The notes beneath the pieces were generated by a model. That model worked only from the letters and a program-made list of their open reading frames with translations. It had not been told where the DNA came from and searched no databases. The translations under genes were made by a program, and so were the position numbers. A stretch of DNA of 64,000 bases from Chaetorhynchus papuensis (lineage: Eukaryota; Chordata; Aves; Passeriformes; Rhipiduridae), in contig VWYX01000011.1 of NCBI GenBank assembly GCA_013396525.1, positions 977,753 to 1,041,752 on the forward strand, given 5' to 3'. Shown here in pieces: positions 47,733 to 60,720 of this stretch (positions are counted from its first letter, which is position 1; every line of letters starts with the position of its first letter).

Positions 47733-49779
47733 ATGGTTTTTGTTCTCCAGCTCCATAACAACATGAAAACTCTCTCTGAACGTTTAAATATTCCACTTTA
47801 GTAGCTGGGTCCAAATCTGAATACATATCTATAGCTTGGCCCCCTGCTGCTCAAAGTAATTTGCACTCAGATGAAATTGTGACCCCCAGAAATAGAAGTA
47901 TTTATATTGAAAGAGAACTGAATATTTACAAGGGTATTGTTACAAACCAGAAAATTATGATATAAATACGATTACACTGTGTAAGTCAGATAAAATCTAC
48001 ACAATCCTTTTCTTTAAAGAAACCCAAAATGATTTTGTTTCTGAAGTACACATAAAAAGAATTTCAATAACATGGTATTTTCAGACCTTATTGTTAAAGG
48101 ATCCAAGGAAAGTTTTTCCCTGGTTCTAGCATTTTCTTTATAAAAGCTGTATTTCAGACAAAGTAAGCTCGGATCATTTAAAGTCCCCACAAGGGACGGA
48201 TACTTTGTGAATGGTATTTTGAATGTTTTTGATATCCCAGTTTCTGAGATCCCTGTGTGCCTTTATTTTCTGGACAATTCAGTTATTCTCTCATGCTCTG
48301 ACCTTATTATGATATTGTTTTTCACTTCTCTTCACTACCCCGCTCTGTGAGAGAGCTCTCTATAAATTTGATATAAATATAGTTCACGCACAATATCTAT
48401 AACTTAGTCAACTTCACAAGGCATAAAAATAGCAATCTCTTTTTCTTTACTCCTCAGTTCTTATTTTTGTACAATATTATCCATTCACTACGAATTCCCC
48501 TACAGCAAACCGAAAAAATCCCAACCAAATCCAACTGAAACAACAAATAAACAAGCCCTTAAAACCCATTCTACCCACACCAGCTATAAGATAATTTTTT
48601 TGTTTTCTGGGTCAGCTTTTGCTCTTTCATATAATGTATCAATTTAAAAGCAGATGGCCAAGGAGAAAATAGATTTAGGCTCACACTGCTCATGCCCCCA
48701 GGGTGCTGAGATGGATGTGCCAAGTGGGTGCCCTTGGCAGGTTCCTTCTTGGCCAAGGGCACAGGAGAGCCCAAAGGCCACAGTGGTGCTGGGGGCAGGG
48801 ACACCTCGCACCAGAGCAGGGTGCTCAGAGCTCCACCCAAGCTGGATACTATAAATGCTTCTCCTGTGTGCTGGCACAAAACCAGGATTCTGCAGCACCC
48901 TGGGTGAGGTGAGCACCCTACTGCCGTACATTTACTGAGAGCATAACTGCACTGCCACAGCCAAACCTGGGCAGTGAATTTCTCTGGAGACATTTAAGTC
49001 ATTCCCTGCCTCTCTTTTTGGCAATACTCATTTCAGCCTCCCAAGGTTTTTGCCAGAACTCCTTGATCTGCACACCCTTCTCTCTCACTCCTTGGGTGCA
49101 ACTCATCACCGTGACATGATGGACAGAGGGGGATGAATATGCTAAAAACAGAGGGCAGATACACAGACACCTCTCCAGAAACCCAAAATATGTATTTGCA
49201 GTGATCCCAGGCACAGCTGTGAGCAAAGCTGCTTGTGGGACTGCACCATTCTACAGCTAAGAGGTCAAAGCTTGAAGAATTCCAACACAGCCTTGATGAG
49301 ATAGCTTCTCCATAACCTTGTCCTGGTGGTTTTGCCACTAGGAGAGGGAATTTACCCTTCACAAGGGCCTGACAGGTAAGATGCAGCAGGGCTGAACACG
49401 AGTGGCACTGCTGGCTCTGTTGTGAGCGCATTAGCATTTGCAGCAGCTCTCTCCTGTGTGAGGAGGAAGATGACAACAACCCCGAGGCATTAACAGTCTA
49501 AATTAGACAGACAATGTGGCTGAAAAATTGAATATCTTACATAAAACAGGGGAGGTCAAAACTCAGCATGGTGATGATAAGTTATCTCCCTTGGCTGGTA
49601 GACTTCATGGAAGAAATAAGTTTATGTATGGGCTGCCTCCTCTAATTCTGAATTCTCAGAGCTTAGGAGTGATTGTTTATCTGCTAACAGCCTGCAGGGA
49701 TTTGGTAAAATAGCTACAGCATAAAACTGAAAAATAATTGAAATAAATAAAGTGCTACCTGGCACCATCCTTGTTTATT

Positions 49780-49950
49780 CTGTGCATCTGATATTAACAT
49801 TCGGATGTCTTGTGCTCGTAATACATAATAAGAAATGAAAATGTCATAAAATCAATACATTCTAACAGCACAAATTATGTCACATGTCACAAATTATCCC
49901 ATTCTCATTATAGTTCTCAGACAGTAATTTCACAAGCCTCCAAGGGATTA
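49780..49950. promoter_or_regulatory. Possible conserved non-coding element
   Basis: A unique block with GATATTAACATTCGGATG, GCTCGTAATACATAATAAG and a doubled TGTCACA / ACAAATTAT motif (CACAAATTATGTCACATGTCACAAATTAT, 49869-49897). The repeated ACAAATTATG-like word may be a paired binding site. Called on appearance only. Confidence 0.25.
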
Positions 49951-50728
49951 GGAAAGCTGAGCATATTTTTGCTCTACCCTCAGATGTCAGTTTTATTGTA
50001 CATGATCTAGGCAGTGAAGGTTCTCTGCTCCAGAAGTTAGAAATCAATTGTTTTGCCAATGAGATTCTTTTGCAAGGCTGTTTGCTGCCTTTGTAAGTGT
50101 GAAACTACCAAATTTTGTGTCCCTGCTTAAATTACTTTGCAATACAAAATTACACTCTGGCCCCTTATGTGGTACAGACTCCTGCTGGGTGTGCACATGG
50201 AATGGAGAGCTGCGCTCCTAATAAATAAACTTTGCACTTTCCAAAGAAAAAATATTTATGAAATCTGCTCTATATATTTAATTTCTCTCCCCTGTTTTTC
50301 TAGGAGGATTTTTTTAATGAGGGATTAGAGTCTGCTTGACCCTGCCTAGACAAGGATGAGCCAGGAGGAACTGGTCTGTCACAATCTCAATGATGGCATT
50401 TGCAAACCTTGTTCGAGTGCAGCGGATGATCCACACGGATTAAGGTGAAGCTCAGCCCTGTGGTGTCACCTGTGCACATTCCACCAAGCTGATTCACTTT
50501 ACTGCTGATCCTAATCCTCTGATCAATCAGCCTGCAAACGTGGTAGCCCTTACTCAAACTGCTCTGGAGATAACCAGGCACGAACCACTGAGAATTCCAG
50601 GATCTGCTGTCACCCACCACAGGCAAAGCCCACCTGCACCACTTGGCTCGACAGCAAACACTCCTTGCAGCACATCCTGAAACCAGATGAGGCCATTCAT
50701 GTCAGAGCAGCCAGACCACAAGATATTG

Positions 50729-50866
50729 TCACAGAATATCTTGAATTGGAAGGGGCCCATTAGGATCGAAGTCCATCCCCTGGCCTTGCATAGGACAGCC
50801 CCAAGAGTCCCCATCACGTGCCTGAGAGTGCTGCCCAAATACTTCTGGATCTCTGCCAGGTTCAGG
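50729..50866 (-). mobile_element. CR1 LINE 3' end fragment
   Basis: The + strand reads TCACAGAATATCTTGAATTGG, AAGGGGCCCATTAGGATC, AAGTCCATCCCCTGGCCTTG, CATAGGACAGCCCCAAGAGT, TGCCTGAGAGTGCTGCCCAA and TACTTCTGGATCTCTGCCAGG, which follows the reverse complement of a CR1 3' end of a different subfamily from the copy at 27551. About 138 bases of a 5'-truncated minus-strand copy. Non-coding remnant. Confidence 0.87.
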
Positions 50867-52536
50867 GTTCTGAATTTTACATCACCTTAAGAAATCTGAG
50901 GAAAGACATTTCTTGGGAGTCAAGTGGATGTTTTGGGAACACCACACACATTGAGGATTCTGTCACCCAGAAAAGTGAGCCAAACAAAAAAACCGAACAC
51001 CACAGAGAATCCCACCAGCAGCAACAGAGGACCTGGGCTTTGGGGATAGCTCTGGTTATGGATAAACATAAAATATAAACTGTCATTGCAGTGGTCTGGA
51101 AAAGGATAACAAAGCCTAAACCCAAAATGTCTTTCTTTGTGAAATCTCCCCAGACAGAGATTGCAAAGCAGGAAATTTTGCCAATACAAATCTTATCCCA
51201 GACTTCCTCATCAGAATCTAAACTTGTGCAATAGCCAGGACTAAAGGAATATAATTCATACAAATATGAAAAGGATCTAATTTTTAATGGAATCTCTTTC
51301 CCAACAAAATTTCAACCAGAGAATTTAGTATGTATTAGATTGTAGGACTCTGGAAGTTCAGATGGTTACATAGTGTTTAAAAACAGAAAAAAATAAGGGG
51401 CTGGGATCAAAGACTCTCTGCAAGGGAAAGGCTCAATGTGTTACTACAGAGATAATTCACAATTTATCTGAGACCTCTAAGTACCTCTGAAGCTCAACAC
51501 AGCATATCATCCCTTTGAAAAGCCCAGTTTTCAAATAAAGGCTATATTAATAAAATATACATTAGATTATATAATTTTCAAAAAAAAAAATAACGTTGAA
51601 GTACTTTGGAGACTGGAGCCAAATTCAATACCAAGTCCTAACTGCACGTTATCCATTTGTTACAAAGGCTCAGAACTTTAACTATGGAAAGAGCAGCAAA
51701 GGCCAATTAATTAAATAATGTTCCAGTATTTAATGTACTCATTTGTCAGCACAGAATATTGTGGAACTAAACTCTAATCTCAGTCCACCCACTCTGAGGT
51801 CCTAAGATGAAAAAGATCGTAGTTAATATCCTGCACTTCAAATACGAGCACAAAGGCTGAACTCTCTCCCTGCACTCAAAGTGAGACTCCTCAATCCCCA
51901 AAGTAAAAAAAATACTTTTTTCCCCCCAATAACAGATGTGAAAAAAATATATTCATCAATATTTTCTGACATTATGCATTTTGAATGCACGAAAGAGAAA
52001 CGTGTCAGCTAAACATAGATAGCTGCAGTAGAGAGCAGAATGGCTCACAAGATGAATATCAGATGAAAATGACAGCTGTTACAATTAAACTCAGTATTTA
52101 TGTTTTCCTAGTTGAAAATGACATCTTATTTACAAACAAAACTCTCTCACCATCTGAGAAAAAAAACCCAAACAACAGTTTTTTGGGTTTTTTTCACTTT
52201 AAAAGAAATACTGTAGGAAAAGCTCTTTTCAAGTTTAGATTCTTACTTCTTTTATTGGTTCCAGATCACTCTCTTTTGTTTTAATTTCCACACGAGTTCT
52301 TTCCAGGCTTGTGTGTTTGCAAGGATTTATGTGTCACTGTGCATAAAAAAGGTCAACAAGTGCCCTGCCCTACAGACCTATGTATTTCTTCTGAGAGATG
52401 TTGGTGTGTTACTGAAATCAGTGCAGGAGGGAACCCAGCTTCGGATGCTGCCCAGAATTTTTGTGTTGGTACCTTCTGTTGAGTATTTCATCTATCAAAA
52501 CCTTGCTGGGGAGTGAGGCAGAGGAGAACAGGACCC
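50867..52536. other. Unique non-coding DNA
   Basis: AT-rich unique sequence between a CR1 fragment and an LTR. An A10 run occurs at about 51581-51590. No gene or regulatory signature stands out. Confidence 0.55.
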
Positions 52537-52542
52537 ATTCCT

Positions 52543-52909
52543 TGTGGACGCTGAAAAGCTTTTAGCAGAGAGGTTTTCCAGCTTTCTGCAGCATTCTGAG
52601 AGAGCTCAGCTTTTCTCACAGTAGCTATGAAAAGCAGTGCTACGGTTTTGTAAACAAATTCTCTTTACCTTGCAGGTGCAAGGTGTTGTGGAGTACTGTT
52701 GTGATATTGACTGGAAAAATATTTTTGAATGGATGTTGTGGGTTTTAGCCAGCCAGTATGGGAGGCAGATGATCAATGACCTTATGCCATCTTTGCGAAC
52801 CAAGGTGTATAAACCAGCCTTTAATTCATTAATGAACTTCGCCTTTCTATTCTTTCTGAACCTGAGCTCCGTGTGGTCGTTTCTCTCCGGCCGCGGTGCA
52901 GCAGCGACA
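52543..52909 (+). mobile_element. Solo LTR of an endogenous retrovirus (copy B, 367 bp)
   Basis: The element opens TGTGGACGCTGAAAAGC and ends GCAGCAGCGACA. A perfect 6-base target duplication ATTCCT flanks it (52537-52542 and 52910-52915), as expected for an ERVK or alpha/beta-retrovirus-like integrase. It has a TATA box (52808-52813), a weak ATTAAT/AATGAA-type polyadenylation region just after it, and a CpG-rich end. It matches copy A at 45541-45914 along its length, with many substitutions and small indels, so the two are old relatives. No internal viral genes are attached: a solo LTR. The 105-codon frame at 52637-52954 lies mostly within it and is not a gene. Confidence 0.92.
52808..52813 (+). 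promoter_or_regulatory. TATA box of LTR copy B
   Basis: TATAAA about 100 bases before the LTR end, at the same place as in copy A. If still active, transcription would start near 52838. Confidence 0.6.
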
Positions 52910-52943
52910 ATTCCTCTCTCTCATTGTGGCTGTCTCATAGATG

Positions 52944-52952
52944 CAGGTGAGT
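52944..52952 (+). promoter_or_regulatory. Consensus splice donor just downstream of LTR copy B
   Basis: CAG|GTGAGT, a perfect match to the U1 consensus, with the intron starting at 52947, 37 bases after the LTR end. With the LTR TATA box it would define a first exon of roughly 110 bases. A perfect nonamer is expected about once in every few such windows by chance. Confidence 0.3.
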
Positions 52953-53389
52953 GAAGCCCAGACCATGCCACAGTTTTGCCACTGGCTCCAATTTCACACG
53001 CTGCTCTTGCCCTCAATTCCTGCTGCTGAAGGAGCCGGTCCTGTTGATGTGATTAGAGGGATGTGGCACATAACAGAGCTGGCTTGCACTACAAGGGCAT
53101 TTTTATGCCATAAATTCCTTCTGAGTGTGGCAGAGCCACCTCAGGGCAACACTGTTCCATCCTTCAGGACTGCGGGATTTTTAAAAAAACATTTATATTT
53201 TTCTCTTTAATCTCAGGGTTTACGTTGCTTAGTGATTTTTTTTTCCCTCTCAGGCACTTGGCAGCACATCAGCTCCAGAAATCATACCATTTTCCTGACC
53301 TTTAGACTCTAAACTAAGTAAAGTTTGAATCTCTTGGTTTTCTCATTTCTCTGTATCAGTTTCTTTCCCTTCTTTTGATTGTATTAGAG

Positions 53390-53900
53390 CTATTAGAGTT
53401 TTCCTTTCACACTATAACCCCCGGATTTATCAAATTAAATGCTATTTGGATGGTTTGGGATTTGCCTTCCGAATCTTGTTGTTGATGTATTCTAGCTGAA
53501 AGCTCAGTTATGAATCATTAGGAATCACTTAAGTCTTAATGATGTCAGGCAATTAATGAGCAAAAAGATACAGCACAGCATTCGAATAGATGCACACAGT
53601 AATAATAAGGAAAATGTGCTTTCCTCAAAGTGGGAGGACTTGATATCCCAAAAGTGACTTCGAATAAGCTTGTCATTGTTTCCACTGGTTTTGCTTTTGA
53701 ATGTGACTTCTGCTACACATTAAAATACGTAATTAGTGTTTGTTTTCAATGTGACTGACACCTGTAGGACACAGACAGACTGGCTGTGCAATTATGTCAG
53801 TGCTGTGCAGTGACCTTGAATTGTGAGAGAGCCAGCTGCCAGAAAAAGAAATCTTTAATTTCATTGACTCATTAAATTAAAATCATTTTTAGCAAAAATA
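53390..53900. promoter_or_regulatory. Possible compound enhancer or conserved element
   Basis: About 500 bases of unique, motif-dense DNA: CAAATTAAATGCTATTTGG, CCTTCCGAATCTTG, TTATGAATCATTAGGAATCAC, TCTTAATGATGTCAGGCAATTAATGAGC, ATTCGAATAGATG, ACGTAATTAGTG and a run of TAAT or ATTAAA cores near 53850-53885. No repeat or credible coding frame. This is the longest enhancer-like block in the second half. Conservation is not measured. Confidence 0.4.
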
Positions 53901-56900
53901 ATCATGGGTGAATTGCCATATGTTCTTGAAACTTAGGAGACTGGGGAGATTTTTAAATAAGCAGAGTGCAGAGCTGTTCTTTTGAACTAAAATGTTTTCA
54001 GCATTTCTATTTCAGCTACTTTTGCAATCCAGTCGAACATAAAGTTCTGAAACAGCAGGAAAAACTAAGTAAAGGAATGAACGATGCTGGGAGTTGCACG
54101 CTGTTCACCAAGACCTGTAAGTGAAAAGTCTGTAGATGAATAAAATATTAAAATCCTAACGTAACTCTGTAAGAAAAACTTAACAGATTGCAGAAATAAT
54201 CATGATTTTTTTTTTCTTTGATACTGATGATGTTTCCCTGAATTAAACGTAATGCAAGTTTTAGAGTTGGATATGATTCAAGACGGAAAGATGAGCAACA
54301 GAATCTGGTGCAAGAGATTTACAAAACCTTGGTTGGAAGAAAATCCAGAGGAGCAGGGGCACCATCTGTTCTCCTCCAGTTGTTCCTTTATTCATCACTA
54401 CACAAATTATGGCCACTGAGGCCCAGATACACCAATCAAAGCACACGGGACTGGAGAAATGGGGGACCCTTGACCCAAACCAGAACATTTCTCTGCGCAC
54501 AGTTCCTCCTTTTTCTCCTCAACCCATCCTCCTCTGAATCTTCTAAAACATATAAATAGACTCACTGGATTTAAGAAAGCTGCAACATTATTTGTGCATT
54601 TCTATCAAGGTGAGTTCAGATGATGGTGGTGAGACTGAGGCTACAATTTAATTAAATTATAAAAAATTGATGAAACTTGGATAACAAAAAATGGAAAGCT
54701 TACTCCAGGAAGAGACTTTTGAGATAAAAAGAGTTATATCAAAGAGACAAAGACTTTTAGAAAGTTCAGCATTTTCTTCTGCCTTTACTGCCCACCCAAG
54801 TTATTCTTCTTTTGCATTAATTCATATCATAAGCAACTATATTGTACCAACTGCCAGGACACAGCCACCTCTATTTTGAGTTCTGTATTCAATTATTTTT
54901 AATTTTTTCTTTATCCAAAGAAAAATTAGTGATCTGTGATTAGCAAAGTTTCCTGAAAACCTGCCACGATGCTCTTTTAAAGGAATACCAAAGAGGTGAC
55001 TTCTCAGTTGTTAAATTTTGCATTGCTGTTGATGTCTTAAGGAAAACCTAAATCCAGATCCTACATTCATCCCTAACCAGAATCATTTCTGATCACAATC
55101 TCTCTCTGAACTTTGCTTTCTGGGGACTCTTTCTGCTCTTATTCCAAGACATTCCACTGAGTGTCTCTTCAGAAGCAACAGCAAGATCTATTTGTCACTT
55201 CCTGAAGAACAACTCTTGCAGAGCTCTTTGTGAGGCTGTGCCTCCCTAACACACATCTCTGCTAATCAGGGCTGAACTTTAGGGGGAGTGATTTGTTTTG
55301 TTTCATCCAAACCCCCACAGTTTGAGGAGGCTCAGCTTTTACAGGCTCAATTTGCACACCCATTGCTCCTTTGAAGGGAATCTCTGGGACTGCCCATTGA
55401 TCTCCTGCTTTTTGTTATGATCACTGAAAGTATTCCAGAGCTCAATGTTGCTGGCTGATTTCTGATAAAACAAAACTGCAGCGAGCTGCACTGGGAGAAA
55501 GAGAATAGGTGATAAAGAGAATATTATGTTTCATTAGATGCTAAGAAGATATGTCAGCTTCAAAGACGAAACCAAGATCATTACGTGAGCTCCTTTTGTT
55601 AAATAAATGATGCTTAGAAGAACAGAAATGGGAATCAGAATTTAAAAGTAGATAGTATAAAAATACAGTAATTTGTTACAGAAATATATTATACAAAACC
55701 CTATATTATTTATTTCTTTAAAAACTCAGACTGGGTAAATGGGATATTCTGGAAAAAATAAATTGTGCCTTCTAGATTGAAATCCATGTGCAGATTATTG
55801 GTCTGGGCTCCTTTGATCTACCTTCATCCTCAGCCAGCACCTCTTCTTTAAAGTCAGAAGTTATCAGCTTCAGCTATATTGCTGTATGGATTTTTAATTT
55901 CTTTCTCAAAAGCAAAAATTGCCTACACAGATATTTGCAAAACAGCATACAATTTAAAGCTGACCTATCGACAGTTTCTTCTCTTCCATTGTGTTGGGAA
56001 GTTTCTGGCAGAGTGAGTGACTCAGGAAAGCAATGCCTGAACATAAGGAAGGTCAGCAAATCCACAGTTATTTCAATAAAGTTTAGTAAGTCTTGCTATG
56101 AGTTAACAAAAAAACTACGTATGTTGTACATGCACATTGCTCCACATGCAAATACACAGGTGGAATATTAAATAATAGATGAAAGCAGCTCCTGGGCACT
56201 GAAACATTTCATTTAAGAGAAACTTGTTGCATGAATTCGTTTCTAAAGTATAAAGTTGGTATTTAAAATTCCAACAATCCTCAGAATTCCAGGGTACTGA
56301 AGCCAGAGCTGTGTCCCTGCAGCACAGGGAGAGGGAAGGTAGGAACTTGCTTGGCCATGCTGACAAGAACAACCCGTAATTTCTTCCTGCTGAGCCCTGC
56401 ATGAGCTGGAAGGATGAGAGTGTCCCCAATTAATTTTGTCCTTCGTTCCCTGACAGAAGGTCCCAGGCTCTCATTCCAGCTGATCAGCTGCTTAATGTTG
56501 TGCATCGGAACCTGCAGCAGCCATTAGCACCACGGAGGGCCTCAAAGAGCTTTGGTCAATCAATGTAAAACATGACCAGGTATTAATTACTGCATTTAGC
56601 CTGCCTAAAACCCACTAAACACTGAGGAAGAGATTGTATTTTGTTGGTGTTATCGATGCTCTGGTTTAGAGCTCTCCAAGGCACATGCAGGGATTTTAAA
56701 ACCAGATTGAATTCTTGTACACAACACCACATCGTTTTAAATACCCCAGATTCATCTTTTAGGAAAATGGATTCTAAAATATAAACCTACAAATGTACCC
56801 TCAATCACTTTAAAATTATTTTTAAAAACATGTTGAAAATCACGTTATAACACACCAGATTTCCTGTTAGAACAAATCCAAACTAAACCCCAGAAGCACA

Positions 56901-59900
56901 ACAAAAATCAGAACAAGCCTGTAGACAGAGAAGGTTCAGTAGAACAAAGCTTAATCTAAAGAAGTATCTATTTACCCTGACAGATTCTTTCTCCCCTTGC
57001 TATGTGTTCTTCTATTTTCTATTATTTCAGAATCTCTATCTTTCTGTCTTGTCAGAAAAGCCACTCATATCAATGCTGCATTTCTATGCCTGCACATTCC
57101 TGTCTGGTTATATTTGGTACCTCTCCATATGACGGCTTGTGTTTTGTCATTGTTGAAAATGCAACAAAAATCGGAAATTACCTAACTAATTGCTGCTGAA
57201 ATTCAGGATAGAATTTTACTGTATTTGAGAGTCACACATCTCAAACTCAGCACCATTCTGCACCAAGTTTGGCAAGTGGGAAAATGGGATCACCTCTTCT
57301 CACCTTTGCACTAATTATCTTCTGTTTAATACCATCTAATCCCTGGGCAAGTTTTTAATAGTTTCCTATTTTATTTGGAGACAGGTACAGGTAATTAGTA
57401 GTATAACTGTACCTTGAGTTCTTCTCCACGTTGGCCAAAAATTCCAGGGAAAACACACACAAAAAATGTTATCTGAAACCAGGCAATTTCTGTTGCATAG
57501 TGATGTCCTGAGTAACTGTCCCAAATTATTCAGAACTTGGGATCTGCTGGACATGGCTGAATATAACTAAAAGTTAAGAGGAAAACCTAAATGTAAAGTG
57601 CTGATAAACTGCAAAAAACTGAATGGCCAAAGGATTTTTTCCCTCTGATGCAAGATATGAAAGGGCAAATTTTACAAATTTTTCTTGAACTGAAGAAAAG
57701 AATGGAAGGTGAATCAGCTGGGGTAATCCTTTGTGCCTGCAAACTCCTTAGTCCCATCCACTCCAGCATGGACAATTCACTCTGCAAGCCCTGAATATTC
57801 CACATAACAGCTGTAATATAGAAAAATCCAGTGTGTAACAAAGGCATCAGAACCACATTTGAAACCTTTATCTACAAGTGCCAGGGATTTCACAGAGTTG
57901 AAACAGACCCATAGTTTTTAAAAAGGATTTCTTACTGGTTGTGAAATATTCACAGAAATCATGATAATTTTAGAACAATTCATCCCTTAAAAAAAAATAA
58001 TTGCAACCAAAAATATATTAGGATTATTCTGTTTTATGGGCTTCACTGGGTAGATAATGTAGGTTGCAAAAAACCAAGCTGAAATCCCTGCTCATCCCCA
58101 ACTCCTCATGTGGAAGAAAAAAAAAAAAGCCATAAAAGAGCTTAAAGCACTTAAAGTGTGACTTAGTCTGCTTTTAGGTATTTTAATTGTAATCCTTAAA
58201 ACCTGGCTCAACTCTGGACATCAGAAGTTCAGAAGTCATTTTCCTAGGAAATTACAGTTTTGCTCCTGCAAATACCTAAAAAATCTGAGTCTGGAGCACC
58301 CTTGGCTCCTCAGTTTGTGCCAAATCCTCGGCGTGGTTGCTCCTGACTCAGTGAGGGGGCAGCAGGTGCACTCCTGCCACAGGTTTTGGGCCTGACTTTG
58401 CTAAAAACTGTTCTCCAGCTGAGTTTGAGTTGAATCTGGATCCCCATTAAGCCTGGGACGAGTCAGACATGCAGCTCTCAATAAAAAGGGAAAGCGAGAA
58501 AGGCTCTCGGTGTTTCTGCTCTCACACACACACTGCCCTCCTACCGAGCTGGAAAACACTTCTGCAGCCAAAAGAAAGCAAGAAAACCCTGCTCCCACAA
58601 ATGATGTGTATCTGCAGAGATGGGAGAGGTGTTTTTATCTCATCTGATGAGTGTTCTCATCTCAGACTGGAAAGGGAAGAAGGAAAGGAATAGACTTCTA
58701 CGACACAGTCTGGGATGCTGTGTTCCACACATGGCTTTGGAAATATTGAACAAACCCTAGCACAGACTTATGGTATCCTGCACGTATTCCAGGGATATCT
58801 GGTGTGCAGAGAGACATTAGAAACCCATGAGACGAGTGAAATGGAGAATTCCCTTACCTACTGAAATCTGTTCAGTCCTGCCCTTGTAAATTGACAGAAA
58901 ACTCTTGTAAGGAGCTTATTAATTTATTAAAAGTTAGCTAGTCCACAGTTAGTAACTAAGAAAAGTCACTGGGAAAACTGAGTTGCTCTGCTTTTCAGAA
59001 GCCAAAGAAAATAAAATCACTTGTCATGAACAATTTAGTAAGAACGGAACATTTTCCTGTTGCCTCAAGTTACCAGCTGAACAAAACCACACTGTGACTT
59101 CTTTAACACATCTCGGTTCTGGTGTTTGCCTTCAGAAAACAACAGATAAGGTGCATGTATATTTTTCAGAAGCTGAATCTTGTTATCATTTTTATAAGGT
59201 CACAAAGTGAACACAGGAAATTGAAAACCCTGCAGAGGAAAATATCGTTGCAGGTGTGCTGATTCTAATGCAGGTTTTGTTTGGGTCTTGGTTTTTTGTT
59301 ATTTCAGAATTGATGTTACTTTTTTATTCCTGAAAATATAACCTTTTTCTTTAGAGTTGCTCCTGTTTGAATTGCTTGATATCTTACAAACCACAGTCAG
59401 ATTGGTTTCATCTGATGTTCAAATTTAAATAGAGAGAATGTTATCTAACTCTGAGTCCTGTAATGCCTCTGATACAAAACATCTTCACTGCTAAAACTGG
59501 ATAAGACTCAGGATTATAATTTTCTCCAGAGTTTATCAAAAGACAAAGAATATTTTAATCCTTTTTGACTTAGCTTTATTTTTTGACTGCTTTTTTTCCT
59601 CTTCACTACTTCAAAAATTACTCTGCCATGATAGGACTTCAGTTTTCTGCAAAATGGGTTGGCTATATATATCCTGCAAAACTATTTACATTCATTTATG
59701 ATCACTGAGGAGACTTGATAAACGTCTTTCCCTTACAATCAAGAACCATGCATTTCCCCCAAAATAGCAGAGGCTGGTTGGATATTTTTTTTAACCATAT
59801 TTCAATCACATTATTTGAACTAATGCAGATAAACTTGTGACCCTAATGTATTTGGACAAGTATCAGTTACCGAAGACAGACGAACATACAGTTCTTAAGC

Positions 59901-60559
59901 AAAAAAAAAAATATATATAGACAAATAAACATAATTAAATGCTTCTAATTTTCAATGGAGCGCTTGCTTTTCCACTTATAAATACAAATTAACTTCTTTG
60001 GGCACAGGCTATCATCTTTTGATCTTGGGATCAGGCCTGGAGAGTGAGGATCTGATACCATTTTCAGCACCTAAAGATACTGTAGGGAGCTGAGCACATC
60101 CTAGACCCCTTTGAGACAACACAAAAACTGCTCAACCTAATTTAATATCCATTTCTTGCCCTTCTCCATAATTCTGTCCAAGGAGTGTGAACTAACAGAA
60201 AGGGTATTTATAAAGGATGATAAAGTTATGATCAATACTCATGCAAAATTTAGCATCTGATTTAAAACTGTTTGATAGAATGCAAAAAAAAAGGTGAATA
60301 ATACATGAAGTTCCTCCTCCATGAGTGCTGCTTCACACCCTCAAAGACAGAGTGTGTTCATTTAAAATATAACCCACAACTATTGCAAAGATTTTAGCCT
60401 TAAACAGCTCAGCCGAAGTGAGAACCCAGCCAGCCCAGGAGCAGAGTTAAAAGGAATTGGAATCCCACACCGGAAGGAAAACTGTTTATGCTCTTCCACG
60501 ATGAACCTCTGGCAGGAGTGGTTTTAAATACACAACATGGGGACAGGCAGCACTGAGCA

Positions 60560-60720
60560 CAGCAGTCCTGCGGGTTCTGAAATTATTAATGAGCTGCAGG
60601 ACTCAGTCCGTTATTGAATTAATTATAATTAATCAAATTTGCCTGACTCCAGAGAAAGGCAACCGATATCTGGATGGGCACAGTTGTTTATCACTTTGAT
60701 GTGCAGTTTGGGTTTTCTAC
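60560..60720. promoter_or_regulatory. Possible enhancer around a homeodomain palindrome
   Basis: A unique block with GAAATTATTAATGAGC, CGTTATTG and the 16-base perfect palindrome ATTAATTATAATTAAT (60618-60633), followed by TCAAATTTGCC, ACCGATATCTGG and GTTTATCACTTTGATGTG. Paired TAAT cores as inverted halves are the usual target of homeodomain dimers. No repeat or coding signature. Confidence 0.4.

Larger units (their letters stand above)
45922..50728. other. Unique non-coding DNA
   Basis: No gene recognised. It contains a possible enhancer block around a palindrome and octamer (47120-47300), a TG repeat (47721-47732), a GC-rich patch (48690-48910) and a possible element at 49780-49950. Minus-strand frames of 140 and 148 codons (48571-48993 and 49033-49479) show no domains. 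Confidence 0.55.

Noticed and set aside
48571..48993. 140-codon minus-strand frame
   Set aside because: Lies in a GC-rich patch where stops are rare, and competing frames are open on both strands.
49033..49479. 148-codon minus-strand frame
   Set aside because: Serine- and cysteine-rich without any recognisable domain; no splice or promoter support.
52637..52954. 105-codon frame with a hydrophobic segment
   Set aside because: It falls mostly within solo LTR copy B and is not a viral or host gene.
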